A program made the translations under genes and the position numbers. Shown here piece after piece: positions 1 to 9,054 of a stretch of DNA of 64,000 nucleotides (its first letter is position 1; each line of letters starts with the position of its first letter). The notes beneath the pieces were generated by a model that was not told the origin of the DNA, did not search any database, and worked only from the letters and a program-made list of their open reading frames with translations. The stretch comes from Bacteroidia bacterium (GTDB lineage Bacteria; Bacteroidota; Bacteroidia; Flavobacteriales_E; Vicingaceae), in the NCBI GenBank assembly GCA_030433355.1, contig JAUIMG010000005.1:62001-126000 (forward strand), given 5' to 3'.

Positions 1-54
1 GAGGATAAAAAGAATAGCAAAAGTTTATTACTTTTAAGCCCAATTAAATGTTTC

Positions 55-591
55 TTGAAAAGATTAACTAGCATAGTATTAATTATTGTTTTTTCTATAA
101 GTACGGCATTTACGCCCAATACTTCTAGTCAGAGCGTAGATACTAATGCCAAAATCAAAGCAGTTTTCATCTATAATTTTACAAAATATATAGAATGGCC
201 TCAAGAATATAAAACAGGTGAATTTACAATTGGAATTCTAGGGGAGAATAGCGCATTGTTTACGGAATTAGACAAAATGTCTAAAGTTAAAAAGGTAAGC
301 AATCAAACGTTTGTAATTAAATCGTTTACTAATACTAGCCAATTAGATAATCCCCACATTTTATACATACCTGAGGACAGTACAGATCAATTGAAAAAAG
401 CTATTGACCAACTTAAAGGGAAAAGTACATTAATTGTAACCGAAAAACCAGGTCTTGCAAAGCAGGGATCTACCATTAATTTTGTGGTTCAAGGAAGTAG
501 ACAAAAATTTGAATTAAATAAGTCCAATGCAACACAGCGAAATTTAAAAGTTGCCAGTGCATTAGAAAACTTAGCAATATCAGTTAACTAA
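55..591 (+). CDS. YfiR/DUF4154-like periplasmic protein
   Basis: A 178-aa protein that starts with a basic-hydrophobic segment (about residues 1-25) resembling a Sec signal peptide. The mature part carries the YfiR/DUF4154 pattern: AVFIYNFTKYIEWP near the N-terminus, then an alternating alpha/beta region with LYIP and STLIVTEKPG. In proteobacteria YfiR is a periplasmic inhibitor of a diguanylate cyclase; here no GGDEF protein is adjacent, so that role cannot be carried over. Instead a TPR protein and a HAMP-SpoIIE phosphatase follow at 2-15 nt spacing, suggesting an envelope-to-cytoplasm signalling operon. The chosen start is TTG at 55, because it immediately precedes the signal peptide. The frame is open to the left edge, so the true start and any upstream operon member are not visible. 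Confidence 0.7.
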   Translation: MKRLTSIVLIIVFSISTAFTPNTSSQSVDTNAKIKAVFIYNFTKYIEWPQEYKTGEFTIGILGENSALFTELDKMSKVKKVSNQTFVIKSFTNTSQLDNPHILYIPEDSTDQLKKAIDQLKGKSTLIVTEKPGLAKQGSTINFVVQGSRQKFELNKSNATQRNLKVASALENLAISVN

Positions 592-593
592 CC

Positions 594-1526
594 GTGAAAA
601 AGCTAAAATACATATTGGTCTTAATATTTTTGGCAAACATAAGTTATGCTCAAAATAAACTTACAAATGCCCTTTATAATTTAAGGGAAGGTGAGCTAGA
701 CAAAGCAAAAGAATTAATTGATTCCGCAATAGAGGATACCCTTTTTAATGATGAAGCCTCTACTTTTTATTATAAAGGAACCATCTACAAAGAATTATTT
801 AAACAAAAAGAAGATCAAAATAAACAATCTCCATATCGAATAATTTCTGTTGAAAGTTTTAAAAAATCTCTCGAAATTGAAAATGATGGTAAATATTCAG
901 AGAGTTCAAAACAAAACCTAAAATATCTTGCTGAAACCGTTTACAACCATGCTGCGACTTCTTTAAATAGTTCAGAGTATAAACTTGCAATTAGCAACTA
1001 TCAATTTTACAAAGAAATTATCTCTTTTGCATTCCCATCTACAAATTTTGAAGATAAAGACATCATGTTTAACCTTGCCCTAGCTACTATTTTCAGCAAA
1101 CTTGCAGAGAAAGATTCTGCTTCGGCAAAATTATACTATCCCAAAACAATAGCATTATTTAATGAAGTTTTAGACATAGATTCTAATAATGTTAGTGCAA
1201 ATTATAATATGGGAATACTATTCTACAATCAAGGTGTTGAAATTGTAAACAACATGGATTATAGTTTAGATATTGAGCAACTCAATCAGGTACAAGACCG
1301 CATAATAGAATTGTTTAAAAAATCTCTACCGTATATGCTCAAAGCATATGAGCTAAATCCAAAAAGAAAAGAAACTTTAATCGGTCTTCAAGGAATCTAC
1401 TTCAGTCTTAATGATATAGAAAAATCCGAAGCATATAAAAAAGAACTTGAAGCTCTCGAACTAGAAGAAGGTAAAACTGGAGGCGAAAATTCTTCAGGAA
1501 ACACTGCGCCTTCAGGAGGTAAATAG
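594..1526 (+). CDS. Secreted TPR-repeat protein
   Basis: A 310-aa protein starting with GTG two bases after the preceding stop. Residues 1-19 (hydrophobic, ending SYAQ) look like a signal peptide. The rest is predicted helical with tetratricopeptide character: repeated A/Y/F heptad-like helices around residues 45-80, 110-140 and 185-260, including a segment with NYNMGILFYNQG typical of a TPR helix pair. The C-terminus ends in a Gly/Ser/Glu-rich tail. TPR proteins are protein-interaction scaffolds and no enzyme signature is present. Its position between a YfiR-like protein and a membrane SpoIIE phosphatase suggests it works with them in the periplasm, which is inference from operon spacing only. 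Confidence 0.75.
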   Translation: MKKLKYILVLIFLANISYAQNKLTNALYNLREGELDKAKELIDSAIEDTLFNDEASTFYYKGTIYKELFKQKEDQNKQSPYRIISVESFKKSLEIENDGKYSESSKQNLKYLAETVYNHAATSLNSSEYKLAISNYQFYKEIISFAFPSTNFEDKDIMFNLALATIFSKLAEKDSASAKLYYPKTIALFNEVLDIDSNNVSANYNMGILFYNQGVEIVNNMDYSLDIEQLNQVQDRIIELFKKSLPYMLKAYELNPKRKETLIGLQGIYFSLNDIEKSEAYKKELEALELEEGKTGGENSSGNTAPSGGK

Positions 1527-1541
1527 ATTATATATAATCTA

Positions 1542-3332
1542 ATGAATTTTAGATTCACCATAGGTAAAAAGATAGGAACAGGATTTGGTATTCTGATTCT
1601 GCTAACTTTTATTGTATTTACTGCAACATACCTCACCCTGCAAAAAAGTAAAAGGATTAACAATGAAATAAATACAGTAAATACTCCATCTGTAAAAAAA
1701 CTTCAAGAACTAAAGTTTAATATCCTAGAAACAAGATTATTCCTTGAAACTTGGATGAAGGAGATGAAAGAACATGAGGACAAACAAAGACTCATTGAAT
1801 TCAGAAGAACAGAGTACCCTCAAATAAAAGAGGAGTTAACAGTACTTTCAATGGGATGGGAGATAGAGCAGCAAGATACATTAGCTTATCTGTTTGAAAC
1901 AATAGACCTTTTATTCAATCAACAAAGTGCCGATATAATAGATGTTCTTCAAACATTTGAAGATTATGAAGAAAATATTTTTGCCGTTTTAAATGCAGCT
2001 TCCAGTCTAGAAGAGGGGGGCGATATTTATAGGTTGACTTATGATGCAATGTCTCAGCTTAACCGCATGATTGATGTTCAAAAAGAAGCTTCAGCAAGCT
2101 ACAATGCGGATATGTTTACCTCCTTTCAAAATTTAGAAATATTAGTTAAGTGGTTTGGTTTTGCACTAATTATTATTGGAGTTGTTATTGCAGTTTATAC
2201 AACCAAAACTATCGTTGACCCAATCAAAAAATTAAAAACAGTTGCTGTTAAACTTGGACGAGGAGTCTTCCCCGCTGCTAAAATGAAAGTAGGAAAAGAT
2301 GAAATAGGAGAAATGACTGCTGCAATGAACAATGTTGTTTCCGGATTAAAAAGCACTAAGGATTTTGCAAATGCAGTTGGTTCAGGTAATTTCGAAATAG
2401 ATTATCAACCTCTGAGTAGCAAAGATTCATTAGGTTTAGCATTATTAAAAATGCGAGATGACTTAGCTGAAAATGAACGAATACTAGAAGATAAAGTAAG
2501 GCAAAGAACTACCGAAGTTGTTAAACAGAAAGAGGAAATTGACAAACAAAGAACACAAATAGAAGAATACTTTGTTCAAGTAACCGATAGTATTAAATAC
2601 GCTAAGAAAATCCAAGAGGCAATCCTTCCGCCTGAAAGCTATGTTAGAAAGTTGCTACCAGATTCTTTTATTTTTTATAGACCAAAAGATATTGTTAGTG
2701 GAGATTTCTATTGGCTTGGAGAAGCAAATGATAAAGTATTCTTTGCTGCAGTAGATTGCACAGGTCATGGTGTTCCAGGAGCATTTATGTCTATTGTGGG
2801 ATATAATCAGCTAAAACAAGCTATTATTACTTCTAACGGGAGTGATCCTGCTACTATATTAGATCATCTTAATAAAGGCGTTACAGAAACTTTGCATCAA
2901 AGAGACGCTGACTCTACTAGTAAAGACGGAATGGATATTGCTATTTGCTCGTTAAACCATAAAACCCTAGAACTGGAATATGCTGGAGCATTTAATCCAC
3001 TTTATTTGCTTAGAGATGGAGAAATTATTCAAACGAAGGGTGATAAATTCCCTATTGGTTCTTTTCTAGAAGGTGAAACTGCTAGTTTTACAAATAATAA
3101 AGTTCAGCTTCAAAAAGGTGATCAGATATACGTATTTTCTGATGGATATGCAGATCAGTTTGGTGGGCCTAGAGGAAAAAAATTCATGTATAAACGATTT
3201 AGGGATTTACTTATCGAGCATAGTAAATTGGATTTATCTGATCAAAAGGATAAATTGAAAGAATCTCTCTTTGAATGGATGAAAGATGAAGAACAAGTGG
3301 ATGATATTCTTGTGATTGGAGTTCGCGTATAA
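1542..3332 (+). CDS. Membrane HAMP-domain SpoIIE (PP2C) phosphatase
   Basis: A 596-aa sensor phosphatase. A transmembrane helix at about residues 10-33 is followed by a roughly 170-residue extracytoplasmic helical sensor, a second transmembrane helix at about 203-221, a HAMP linker to about 275, a coiled coil at about 305-355 (EDKVRQRTTEVVKQKEEID) and a C-terminal SpoIIE/PP2C domain from about 360. Metal-binding motifs are intact: SGDFYW, then DCTGHGVPGAFMS near residue 400, GMDIAIC, and FSDGYADQFGG. Such proteins dephosphorylate STAS-type anti-anti-sigma partners in partner-switching systems. An RsbW-like ATPase lies far away at 47100-47510, but no STAS protein is present, so its substrate is unknown. 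It is the last gene of the YfiR-TPR-phosphatase group. Confidence 0.9.
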   Translation: MNFRFTIGKKIGTGFGILILLTFIVFTATYLTLQKSKRINNEINTVNTPSVKKLQELKFNILETRLFLETWMKEMKEHEDKQRLIEFRRTEYPQIKEELTVLSMGWEIEQQDTLAYLFETIDLLFNQQSADIIDVLQTFEDYEENIFAVLNAASSLEEGGDIYRLTYDAMSQLNRMIDVQKEASASYNADMFTSFQNLEILVKWFGFALIIIGVVIAVYTTKTIVDPIKKLKTVAVKLGRGVFPAAKMKVGKDEIGEMTAAMNNVVSGLKSTKDFANAVGSGNFEIDYQPLSSKDSLGLALLKMRDDLAENERILEDKVRQRTTEVVKQKEEIDKQRTQIEEYFVQVTDSIKYAKKIQEAILPPESYVRKLLPDSFIFYRPKDIVSGDFYWLGEANDKVFFAAVDCTGHGVPGAFMSIVGYNQLKQAIITSNGSDPATILDHLNKGVTETLHQRDADSTSKDGMDIAICSLNHKTLELEYAGAFNPLYLLRDGEIIQTKGDKFPIGSFLEGETASFTNNKVQLQKGDQIYVFSDGYADQFGGPRGKKFMYKRFRDLLIEHSKLDLSDQKDKLKESLFEWMKDEEQVDDILVIGVRV

Positions 3333-3362
3333 TTAGCTATATTTAGTATTCATACTAATTCA

Positions 3363-4088
3363 ATGCTAGACCATATTAATATTCATAAAGTTTTGTTTCT
3401 TGATATTGAAACAGTCTCTCAGTCTGAGAACTTTGAGGGTTTGGACTCAACTTGGAAAAAATTATGGGAAAAAAAGTCTTCTTATTTAATTAAAGATGAC
3501 GAAACTCCTGAAGACATTTATTCCAGAGCTGCTATATACGCAGAATTTGGTAGAATTATTTGTATCTCCGTAGGCTTTTTAAACCCTATTGAGAGTAATA
3601 AAAATGAATTTAGGGTCAGATCTTTTTATGGAGATGATGAAAAACAGATTCTCATTGAATTTTCAGAATTATTAACAAAGCACTACAATCATGCCGATTA
3701 TTTGTTATGCGCTCATAATGGAAAGGAATTTGATTTTCCATACTTATCGAGAAGAATGCTAGTCAATAATGTTCCTATCCCGTCTCTTTTAGATACCGCA
3801 GGGCGGAAACCTTGGGAAGTACAGCATTTAGACACATTACAATTATGGAAGTTTGGAGATTATAAGCACTATACCTCATTGGAATTGTTAACCAAATTAT
3901 TTAATATACAAAGTCCAAAAGAAGATATTGACGGCAGTCAAATCAATGAAGTTTACTTTAAAGATAAAGATCTACAAAGGATAAAAAACTACTGTGAAAA
4001 CGATGTTGTAGCTGTCGCTCAACTTCTTCTAAAATATAAAGGCCTTCCAACTGTAGATTCGAAACAAATCAATCATATTAAAAGTTGA
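3363..4088 (+). CDS. DEDDy 3'-5' exonuclease (PolB-exonuclease-like)
   Basis: A 241-aa protein with the three exonuclease motifs of the DNA-polymerase-B-like 3'-5' exonuclease family (PF10108 type). ExoI is LFLDIETVS with D14 and E16, ExoII is AHNGKEFDFPYLSRR, and ExoIII is YCENDVVAVAQL, where Tyr four residues before Asp makes it the DEDDy subclass. No polymerase domain follows, so this is a stand-alone exonuclease that could trim DNA or RNA ends; the physiological substrate is not evident. The ATG start at 3363 leaves 30 nt after the phosphatase stop. The stop codon overlaps the TTG start of the downstream ABC gene, so the two are probably translationally coupled although functionally unrelated. 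Confidence 0.85.
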   Translation: MLDHINIHKVLFLDIETVSQSENFEGLDSTWKKLWEKKSSYLIKDDETPEDIYSRAAIYAEFGRIICISVGFLNPIESNKNEFRVRSFYGDDEKQILIEFSELLTKHYNHADYLLCAHNGKEFDFPYLSRRMLVNNVPIPSLLDTAGRKPWEVQHLDTLQLWKFGDYKHYTSLELLTKLFNIQSPKEDIDGSQINEVYFKDKDLQRIKNYCENDVVAVAQLLLKYKGLPTVDSKQINHIKS

Positions 4089-5806
4089 AAGATCTACTGT
4101 TAGAATTTAAAAACTTTAGCTTAGGATTTAAAAGTGGTTCAAAAATAAATGAAGCGATTCACTCTTTAAGTTACGAGTTAAAAAAAGGGGAGTGTTTAGG
4201 TATTGTTGGAGAGTCTGGCAGTGGAAAGTCTATTTCTTCCCTTTCGATTTTGGGGCTACTGCCAGATTCAGCAAGAATTACAGCAGGTGAAATAAACTAT
4301 CACTCCAACGATAAAACCTATCCATTAAGTTCCTTAAAAGAAAGTGACTTTCAATCTATAAGAGGTAAAGAAATTGGAATGATTTTCCAAGAGCCAATGA
4401 CTTCTCTAAATCCTGTTATAAAGTGCGGAGAGCAAGTTGCTGAAAGCTTAAGATTACATAAGAAACTTAGTAGAAAAGAAGCACACTTAGAAACTATAAA
4501 ATGGTTTGAAAAAGTACTACTTCCTAGGCCTGAAGACATTTACAATTCTTACCCTCATCAAATTTCAGGAGGACAAAAACAAAGAGTAATGATTGCGATA
4601 GCGATGTGTTGCAACCCTAAACTCTTAATTGCAGATGAACCCACTACAGCCTTAGATGTGACTGTGCAAAAGGAAATTCTATATCTAATTAAATCCTTGC
4701 AAAAGGAGTATGGAATGAGTGTTATTTTTATCACTCATGATTTAGGAGTAGTTGCTGAAATAGCAGATAATATAATGGTCATGCAAAATGGCAGAAAAGT
4801 AGAAGAAAACAATACAATTTCTCTATTTAAAAATCCTAAACATCCATACTCTAAAGGATTAATAAATTGCAGGCCTCCCCTTGATTATAGATTAAAAAGG
4901 CTTCCAATAGTTTCTGACTTTTTAAATAATAAGGAGGTTCCATTTAACGAAATAAAAATCACAGCAGAAGAACGAAATAAGCAGTTAGAGGAATTATTTA
5001 TGCAAGAGGAGTTAATCAAAGTTGACAAGCTATGTAACTATTTCCCAATTCAAAAGGGTCTCTTTAGGAGAACCATAGGTTATGTAAAAGCAGTTGATGA
5101 TGTTAGTTTTTCGGTATTTAAAGGGGAAACGCTTGGTCTTGTTGGAGAGTCCGGATGTGGCAAAACTACTTTAGGAAGAAGTATTTTAAATTTAATTTCT
5201 CCAAGTTCGGGCGATGTTGTTTATAAAAACACGAACATTTCCAAATTATCTCCTAATGAAATGAGAAAATATAGAAAAGACTTACAGATAATCTTTCAAG
5301 ACCCATACTCCTCTTTAAACCCAAGAATGAGTATTGGAAATGCCATTACAGAGCCTATGAAAATACACGGTATAGGTTCAAATGGGCGAGAAAGAAAAGA
5401 AATTGCTATTGAGTTAGTGGAAACCGTAGGTTTGTTGCCAGACCATTTTAACAGATATCCTCATCAATTTTCAGGTGGACAAAGACAAAGGGTAAGTATT
5501 GCTAGAGCTATCGGCCTAAATCCAAAGTTTATCATTTGTGATGAATCTGTTTCAGCTCTTGATGTCTCTGTTCAAGCACAAGTTTTAAACCTTCTTAATG
5601 ACTTGAAACAAAAGCATCAGTTTACTTATATTTTCATTTCTCATGATTTATCTGTTGTGAAATATATGTCAGATCGAATCATCGTGATGAAAACAGGTAA
5701 AATAGAAGAAATGGGCATTTCGGAAGAAGTATACAATAAGCCTAGAAGTAATTATACAAAACAATTAATTGATTCTATCCCAAAAATAGAACCATACTTA
5801 AACTAA
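4085..5806 (+). CDS. Fused dual-ATPase ABC transporter protein (oligopeptide/nickel type)
   Basis: A 573-aa protein made of two complete ABC ATPase domains of the DppD-DppF/YejF kind. Domain 1 has Walker A GESGSGKS (residues 42-49), signature SGGQKQR and Walker B LLIADEPTTALD. Domain 2 has Walker A GESGCGKT (about 353-360), signature SGGQRQR and Walker B IICDESVSALD. Each domain is followed by the oligopeptide-type C-terminal region (PYSKGLINCRPPL in the first). Such fusions energise uptake of peptides or similar substrates together with two permeases and a binding protein, none of which is encoded nearby, so the partners are probably elsewhere. The start is TTG at 4085, overlapping the previous stop. 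The 3' end overlaps the convergent gene by 9 bp. Confidence 0.93.
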   Translation: MKDLLLEFKNFSLGFKSGSKINEAIHSLSYELKKGECLGIVGESGSGKSISSLSILGLLPDSARITAGEINYHSNDKTYPLSSLKESDFQSIRGKEIGMIFQEPMTSLNPVIKCGEQVAESLRLHKKLSRKEAHLETIKWFEKVLLPRPEDIYNSYPHQISGGQKQRVMIAIAMCCNPKLLIADEPTTALDVTVQKEILYLIKSLQKEYGMSVIFITHDLGVVAEIADNIMVMQNGRKVEENNTISLFKNPKHPYSKGLINCRPPLDYRLKRLPIVSDFLNNKEVPFNEIKITAEERNKQLEELFMQEELIKVDKLCNYFPIQKGLFRRTIGYVKAVDDVSFSVFKGETLGLVGESGCGKTTLGRSILNLISPSSGDVVYKNTNISKLSPNEMRKYRKDLQIIFQDPYSSLNPRMSIGNAITEPMKIHGIGSNGRERKEIAIELVETVGLLPDHFNRYPHQFSGGQRQRVSIARAIGLNPKFIICDESVSALDVSVQAQVLNLLNDLKQKHQFTYIFISHDLSVVKYMSDRIIVMKTGKIEEMGISEEVYNKPRSNYTKQLIDSIPKIEPYLN

Positions 5807-7246
5807 TTTATACTCTTTTATTTTTCTTATCATGTTTTTGAAAATAAAACCATGAAAGGGCAAAACACTATACCAATACAGCCTTCCAAATACCCCTTTT
5901 GGTCTAAAAGTAGCTACTTGATGTAGGGTATAAATTTGATTCTTATTTGTAATCTTAAACTCCAACCAAGCTTCTCCTGGGAGTTTCATTTCTGCAAAGA
6001 GCAACAACCTTTTTGAATCTCTATCGGCTAATAAAACCCTCCAAAAATCCAAAGAATCACCACTATTAATTTGATTTGGACTTCTCCTTCCTCTTCTTAG
6101 ACCTACTCCACCGGCTAGTTTATCTAAATATCCCCGAACTTTCCAAAGCCAATTACCATAGTACCAACCTCTTTCTCCTCCAATTGACCAAATATTTTTT
6201 AGCGTATTTTCAACTTCATCTTCTTTTAATTCAATTTGCTTTTTGTCTGTAAATACACCATTTGAAGGTACTTGAATATAGTGCTGCAATTGCTTTTTAT
6301 TCAAATTATTAATCTGGGTATCTTTCCAAGAAGAAACTACCATATTCTGCTCTATTCTTTTAAATGCCAGAGATACAGATTCCTTATAAGTCATCAAGTC
6401 TTGAGGAATAATTTGCTGTATTCCATCTAACTTTACTATTACTTCATTCTTCATGCTATCCACCAAGTTAACAGCTATATGATATGCAGTAGAGGTAACA
6501 AAATATAACCAATAGGAAGATAGTCTTGGTGTCATTACGGGTACTGTATAAATAAACCTTTTCATGCCTCTTACCTCAGCAAATTGCAATAACATTTCTC
6601 TATAAGTTAAAATATCGGGGCCTCCAATATCAAATGTTTTCCCATAAAGTTTTTCATTGCCTATAGCCTCTAATAAATATCCTATCACATTTCTAATCCC
6701 AATTGGTTGACATTTAACATTTAACCATTTTGGTGCAACCATAACAGGCAGTTTTTCTACTAGGTCTCTTATAATCTCAAAAGAAGCTCCTCCAGAGCCA
6801 ATAATAATGGCTGCCCTAAAAACCGTTAATGGAACATGTGATTCAGCTAATATAGTTTCTGTGCGTTTTCTGGATTCTAAGTGTATGGACAAATTATCAT
6901 CATTACTAATCCCTCCTAAATAAATGAGCTGCTTCGCTTTCGTTTGATCAATATAATCTCTAAAATTTTCAGCTATTCGAATTTCCATTTTCTGGAATTC
7001 CCCGCTATCATTTGCTAGTGAATGAATAAGAAAATAAGCTACCTCTATTTCTTTAGGTAGTTCTTGAAGTGAATCTTTCTTTAAAAAATCTGCTTCAACG
7101 ATTGAAACTCTTTGTAAGGTTGGTTCGTCCAGGTTTAAAGTATTCATATCTCTAACAGTTAAGTAAACTTTATGTCCATTATCTATTAGAGAGGGTAAAA
7201 GACGTTTGCCAATATAACCGTTGGCACCTGTTAGCAGTATATTCAT
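5798..7246 (-). CDS. NAD(P)-binding epimerase-like protein with DUF2867 C-terminus
   Basis: A 482-aa two-domain protein. Residues 1-300 are an extended/atypical SDR Rossmann domain starting with the nucleotide-binding loop LLTGANGYIGKRLLPSL, with IYLGGISN and VFRAAIIIGSGGASFE as later strands. From about residue 335 to the end is a DUF2867/SRPBCC-like domain (WSIGGERGWYYGNWLWKVRG, then WYSVLPFHGFIF). This fusion is common in bacteria near photolyase and SRPBCC genes, but its substrate is not known. Here an SRPBCC gene starts divergently 49 bp away and a photolyase follows that, so it is likely part of the light-response locus. A -7-like box lies about 38 bp upstream. Confidence 0.85.
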   Translation of the reverse strand: MNILLTGANGYIGKRLLPSLIDNGHKVYLTVRDMNTLNLDEPTLQRVSIVEADFLKKDSLQELPKEIEVAYFLIHSLANDSGEFQKMEIRIAENFRDYIDQTKAKQLIYLGGISNDDNLSIHLESRKRTETILAESHVPLTVFRAAIIIGSGGASFEIIRDLVEKLPVMVAPKWLNVKCQPIGIRNVIGYLLEAIGNEKLYGKTFDIGGPDILTYREMLLQFAEVRGMKRFIYTVPVMTPRLSSYWLYFVTSTAYHIAVNLVDSMKNEVIVKLDGIQQIIPQDLMTYKESVSLAFKRIEQNMVVSSWKDTQINNLNKKQLQHYIQVPSNGVFTDKKQIELKEDEVENTLKNIWSIGGERGWYYGNWLWKVRGYLDKLAGGVGLRRGRRSPNQINSGDSLDFWRVLLADRDSKRLLLFAEMKLPGEAWLEFKITNKNQIYTLHQVATFRPKGVFGRLYWYSVLPFHGFIFKNMIRKIKEYKLV

Positions 7247-7283
7247 AATAATGAAACAATGGTTCTTTATAGGTGTTTAACTT

Positions 7284-7313
7284 CAAATCTAAAGCATGTA
7301 TAACATCCAATCC
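7284..7313 (-). promoter_or_regulatory. Candidate promoter for the epimerase/DUF2867 gene
   Basis: On the minus strand a TAGATTTG box (plus strand 7284-7291) matches the Bacteroidota -7 consensus TAnnTTTG. A TTTTG lies 21 bases upstream as a possible -33 element. The start codon of the leftward gene is 38 bp downstream. Just downstream of the -7 box is TGTTTAA (plus strand 7274-7280), which resembles the core found in the operator-like repeats at 12607-12693. This is a sequence match only. Confidence 0.4.
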
Positions 7314-7754
7314 AAAATCAATATTCCCATAAGTATAGAAGAAGCTTGGAATTTCTTTTCGCAGCCAAAGAATTTATCTAAAATTACGCCTAAAGAAATG
7401 GGGTTTAACATTACTTCAAAAAACTTAGCTGAAGAAATGTATCCCGGAATGATAATTACTTATAAGGTTAGTCCTCTTCTTGGAATTAAATTAGATTGGA
7501 TGACAGAAATAACTCAAGTAAATAAGCATAAATATTTTGTAGACGAACAAAGAGTTGGGCCTTACAAAATTTGGCATCATCAGCACCATTTTAAATCAAT
7601 AAATGGAGGAGTAGAAGTAACGGACATAATAGATTATGTTGTTCCGCTGGGTATACTTGGCAAAATAGCTCACCCAATTATTGTAAAACCTCAACTAAAA
7701 AAGATATTTCAATTCAGAGAAGAAAAAATAGTTGAATTATTTGGTAAACTATGA
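7296..7754 (+). CDS. SRPBCC (START-like) small protein
   Basis: A 152-aa protein of the SRPBCC/polyketide-cyclase-like superfamily. It begins with the typical strand-helix YNIQSKINIPISIEEAWNFF, followed by the PKNLSKITPKEMGF loop and the later strands DWMTEITQV, YFVDEQRVGPYKIWHHQHHF and VTDIIDYVVPLG. These small helix-grip proteins hold hydrophobic ligands; no catalytic residue can be named. The gene diverges from the epimerase/DUF2867 gene and its last six bases overlap the end of the convergent photolyase gene. The same trio (epimerase-DUF2867, SRPBCC, photolyase) is a recurrent neighbourhood in light-regulated loci, which supports a stress or light role by context, not by direct evidence. 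Confidence 0.8.
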   Translation: MYNIQSKINIPISIEEAWNFFSQPKNLSKITPKEMGFNITSKNLAEEMYPGMIITYKVSPLLGIKLDWMTEITQVNKHKYFVDEQRVGPYKIWHHQHHFKSINGGVEVTDIIDYVVPLGILGKIAHPIIVKPQLKKIFQFREEKIVELFGKL

Positions 7755-9050
7755 GTTAGCTGCTTCTTTGAAAACTTTTAATGCCCTTTCTCTAGCTTCA
7801 GCGTGATTAACCATCTCTGGAACATATCTAGTAGTTCCGTATTCAGGAATCCATTTTTTAATATAGATTTTGTTTTTGTCAAACTTATCTATTTGAGAGG
7901 TGGGATTAAAAATTCGAAAATAAGGTTGTGCGTCTACACCTGTTCCTGCAGCCCATTGCCAATTACCATTATTAGATGCTAATTCATAGTCTAACAATTT
8001 TTCAGCAAAATAGGCTTCTCCCCATTTCCAATCTATTAATAGGTGCTTTGTTAAGAAACTAGCCACAAGCATTCTAATTCTATTATGCATAAAGCCAGTA
8101 TTCTTTAACTCTCTCATCCCTGCGTCTACCAATGGGAATCCAGTTTCTCCACTTTTCCACTTTTCAAAATCATCCTTATTATTCCTCCAAACTATACTGT
8201 CGTATTTACTTTTAAAATTAGACGATACAACTTTAGGGTAATGAAAAAGTATCATCATAAAAAACTCTCTCCAAACTAGTTCTTTCAAGAAAGTTAAACT
8301 TTTTGGTTTAGCCCTTTTTGCTATCTCTCTAATGCTAACCGTACCAAATCGTAAATGCACTCCTAGGCGAGAAGTAATATCTTTAGCCGGATAATTTCTC
8401 TCGGCCTCATAGTTATCTAAAGTCTTCTTCCTTAAGGAAGGTTTATCTACTTGGATTTCAGATATCTGAAAGCCCATACTTTCGAGTGAAATAATTTTTG
8501 AACTCTCAGGAAACCAATTGCTTTGGTCTAGGGCATTACCTGAGCTTTGAAGCATCTTATCGTCCAATTTTTCTAGCCACTTTTTACTAAAAGGAGTATA
8601 CACCAAATAAGGTGTTCCATCATCTTTAAGTACCTCATTAGGTTCAAAAATAACCTGATCTTTATAAGTTTCCATAGAAACTCCTTTTTCTTGCAGCAGT
8701 CTTTTTATTTGCTCGTCACGCTCTAAAGCATAGGGTTCGTAATCTCGGTTTGTAAAGACTTTTTCAATGCTGTATGTAGATAATATGTTTTTAAAAACCT
8801 CTTCAGGAGTGTCGTAATAAAACTTAATTCCTGACTTATGCTCCTTTTCTAAGCGATTATTTAAGTCGGATAATCGTTGATGGATAAAACTTACTCTCGA
8901 GTCATTTTGATCATTCAATTCATCTAAAATCTCTCTATCAAAGATAAAAATTGGTAAAACTGGATTGGAACCTTTCAAAGCATGATTCAGGCCGATGTTA
9001 TCATCAAACCTTAGATCTCTTCTAAACCAGAAAATATTTACTTTTTCCAT
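7749..9050 (-). CDS. phr: Deoxyribodipyrimidine photolyase / cryptochrome family
   Basis: A 433-aa photolyase-cryptochrome protein of normal length for class I CPD photolyases. The N-terminal alpha/beta antenna domain begins VNIFWFRRDLRFDDNIGL. The C-terminal FAD-binding helical domain contains the family blocks ELVWREFFMMILFH, GFMHNRIRMLVASFLTKHL, DWKWGEAYF and NNGNWQWAAGTGVDAQPYFR. It uses blue light to split UV-induced cyclobutane pyrimidine dimers; a cryptochrome role cannot be excluded from sequence alone. It is the last gene of a leftward operon after the sigma factor, crtI, crtB and an SDR gene (4-bp gap to the SDR gene), so it should share their light control. Confidence 0.93.
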   Translation of the reverse strand: MEKVNIFWFRRDLRFDDNIGLNHALKGSNPVLPIFIFDREILDELNDQNDSRVSFIHQRLSDLNNRLEKEHKSGIKFYYDTPEEVFKNILSTYSIEKVFTNRDYEPYALERDEQIKRLLQEKGVSMETYKDQVIFEPNEVLKDDGTPYLVYTPFSKKWLEKLDDKMLQSSGNALDQSNWFPESSKIISLESMGFQISEIQVDKPSLRKKTLDNYEAERNYPAKDITSRLGVHLRFGTVSIREIAKRAKPKSLTFLKELVWREFFMMILFHYPKVVSSNFKSKYDSIVWRNNKDDFEKWKSGETGFPLVDAGMRELKNTGFMHNRIRMLVASFLTKHLLIDWKWGEAYFAEKLLDYELASNNGNWQWAAGTGVDAQPYFRIFNPTSQIDKFDKNKIYIKKWIPEYGTTRYVPEMVNHAEARERALKVFKEAANS

Positions 9051-9054
9051 TTCT

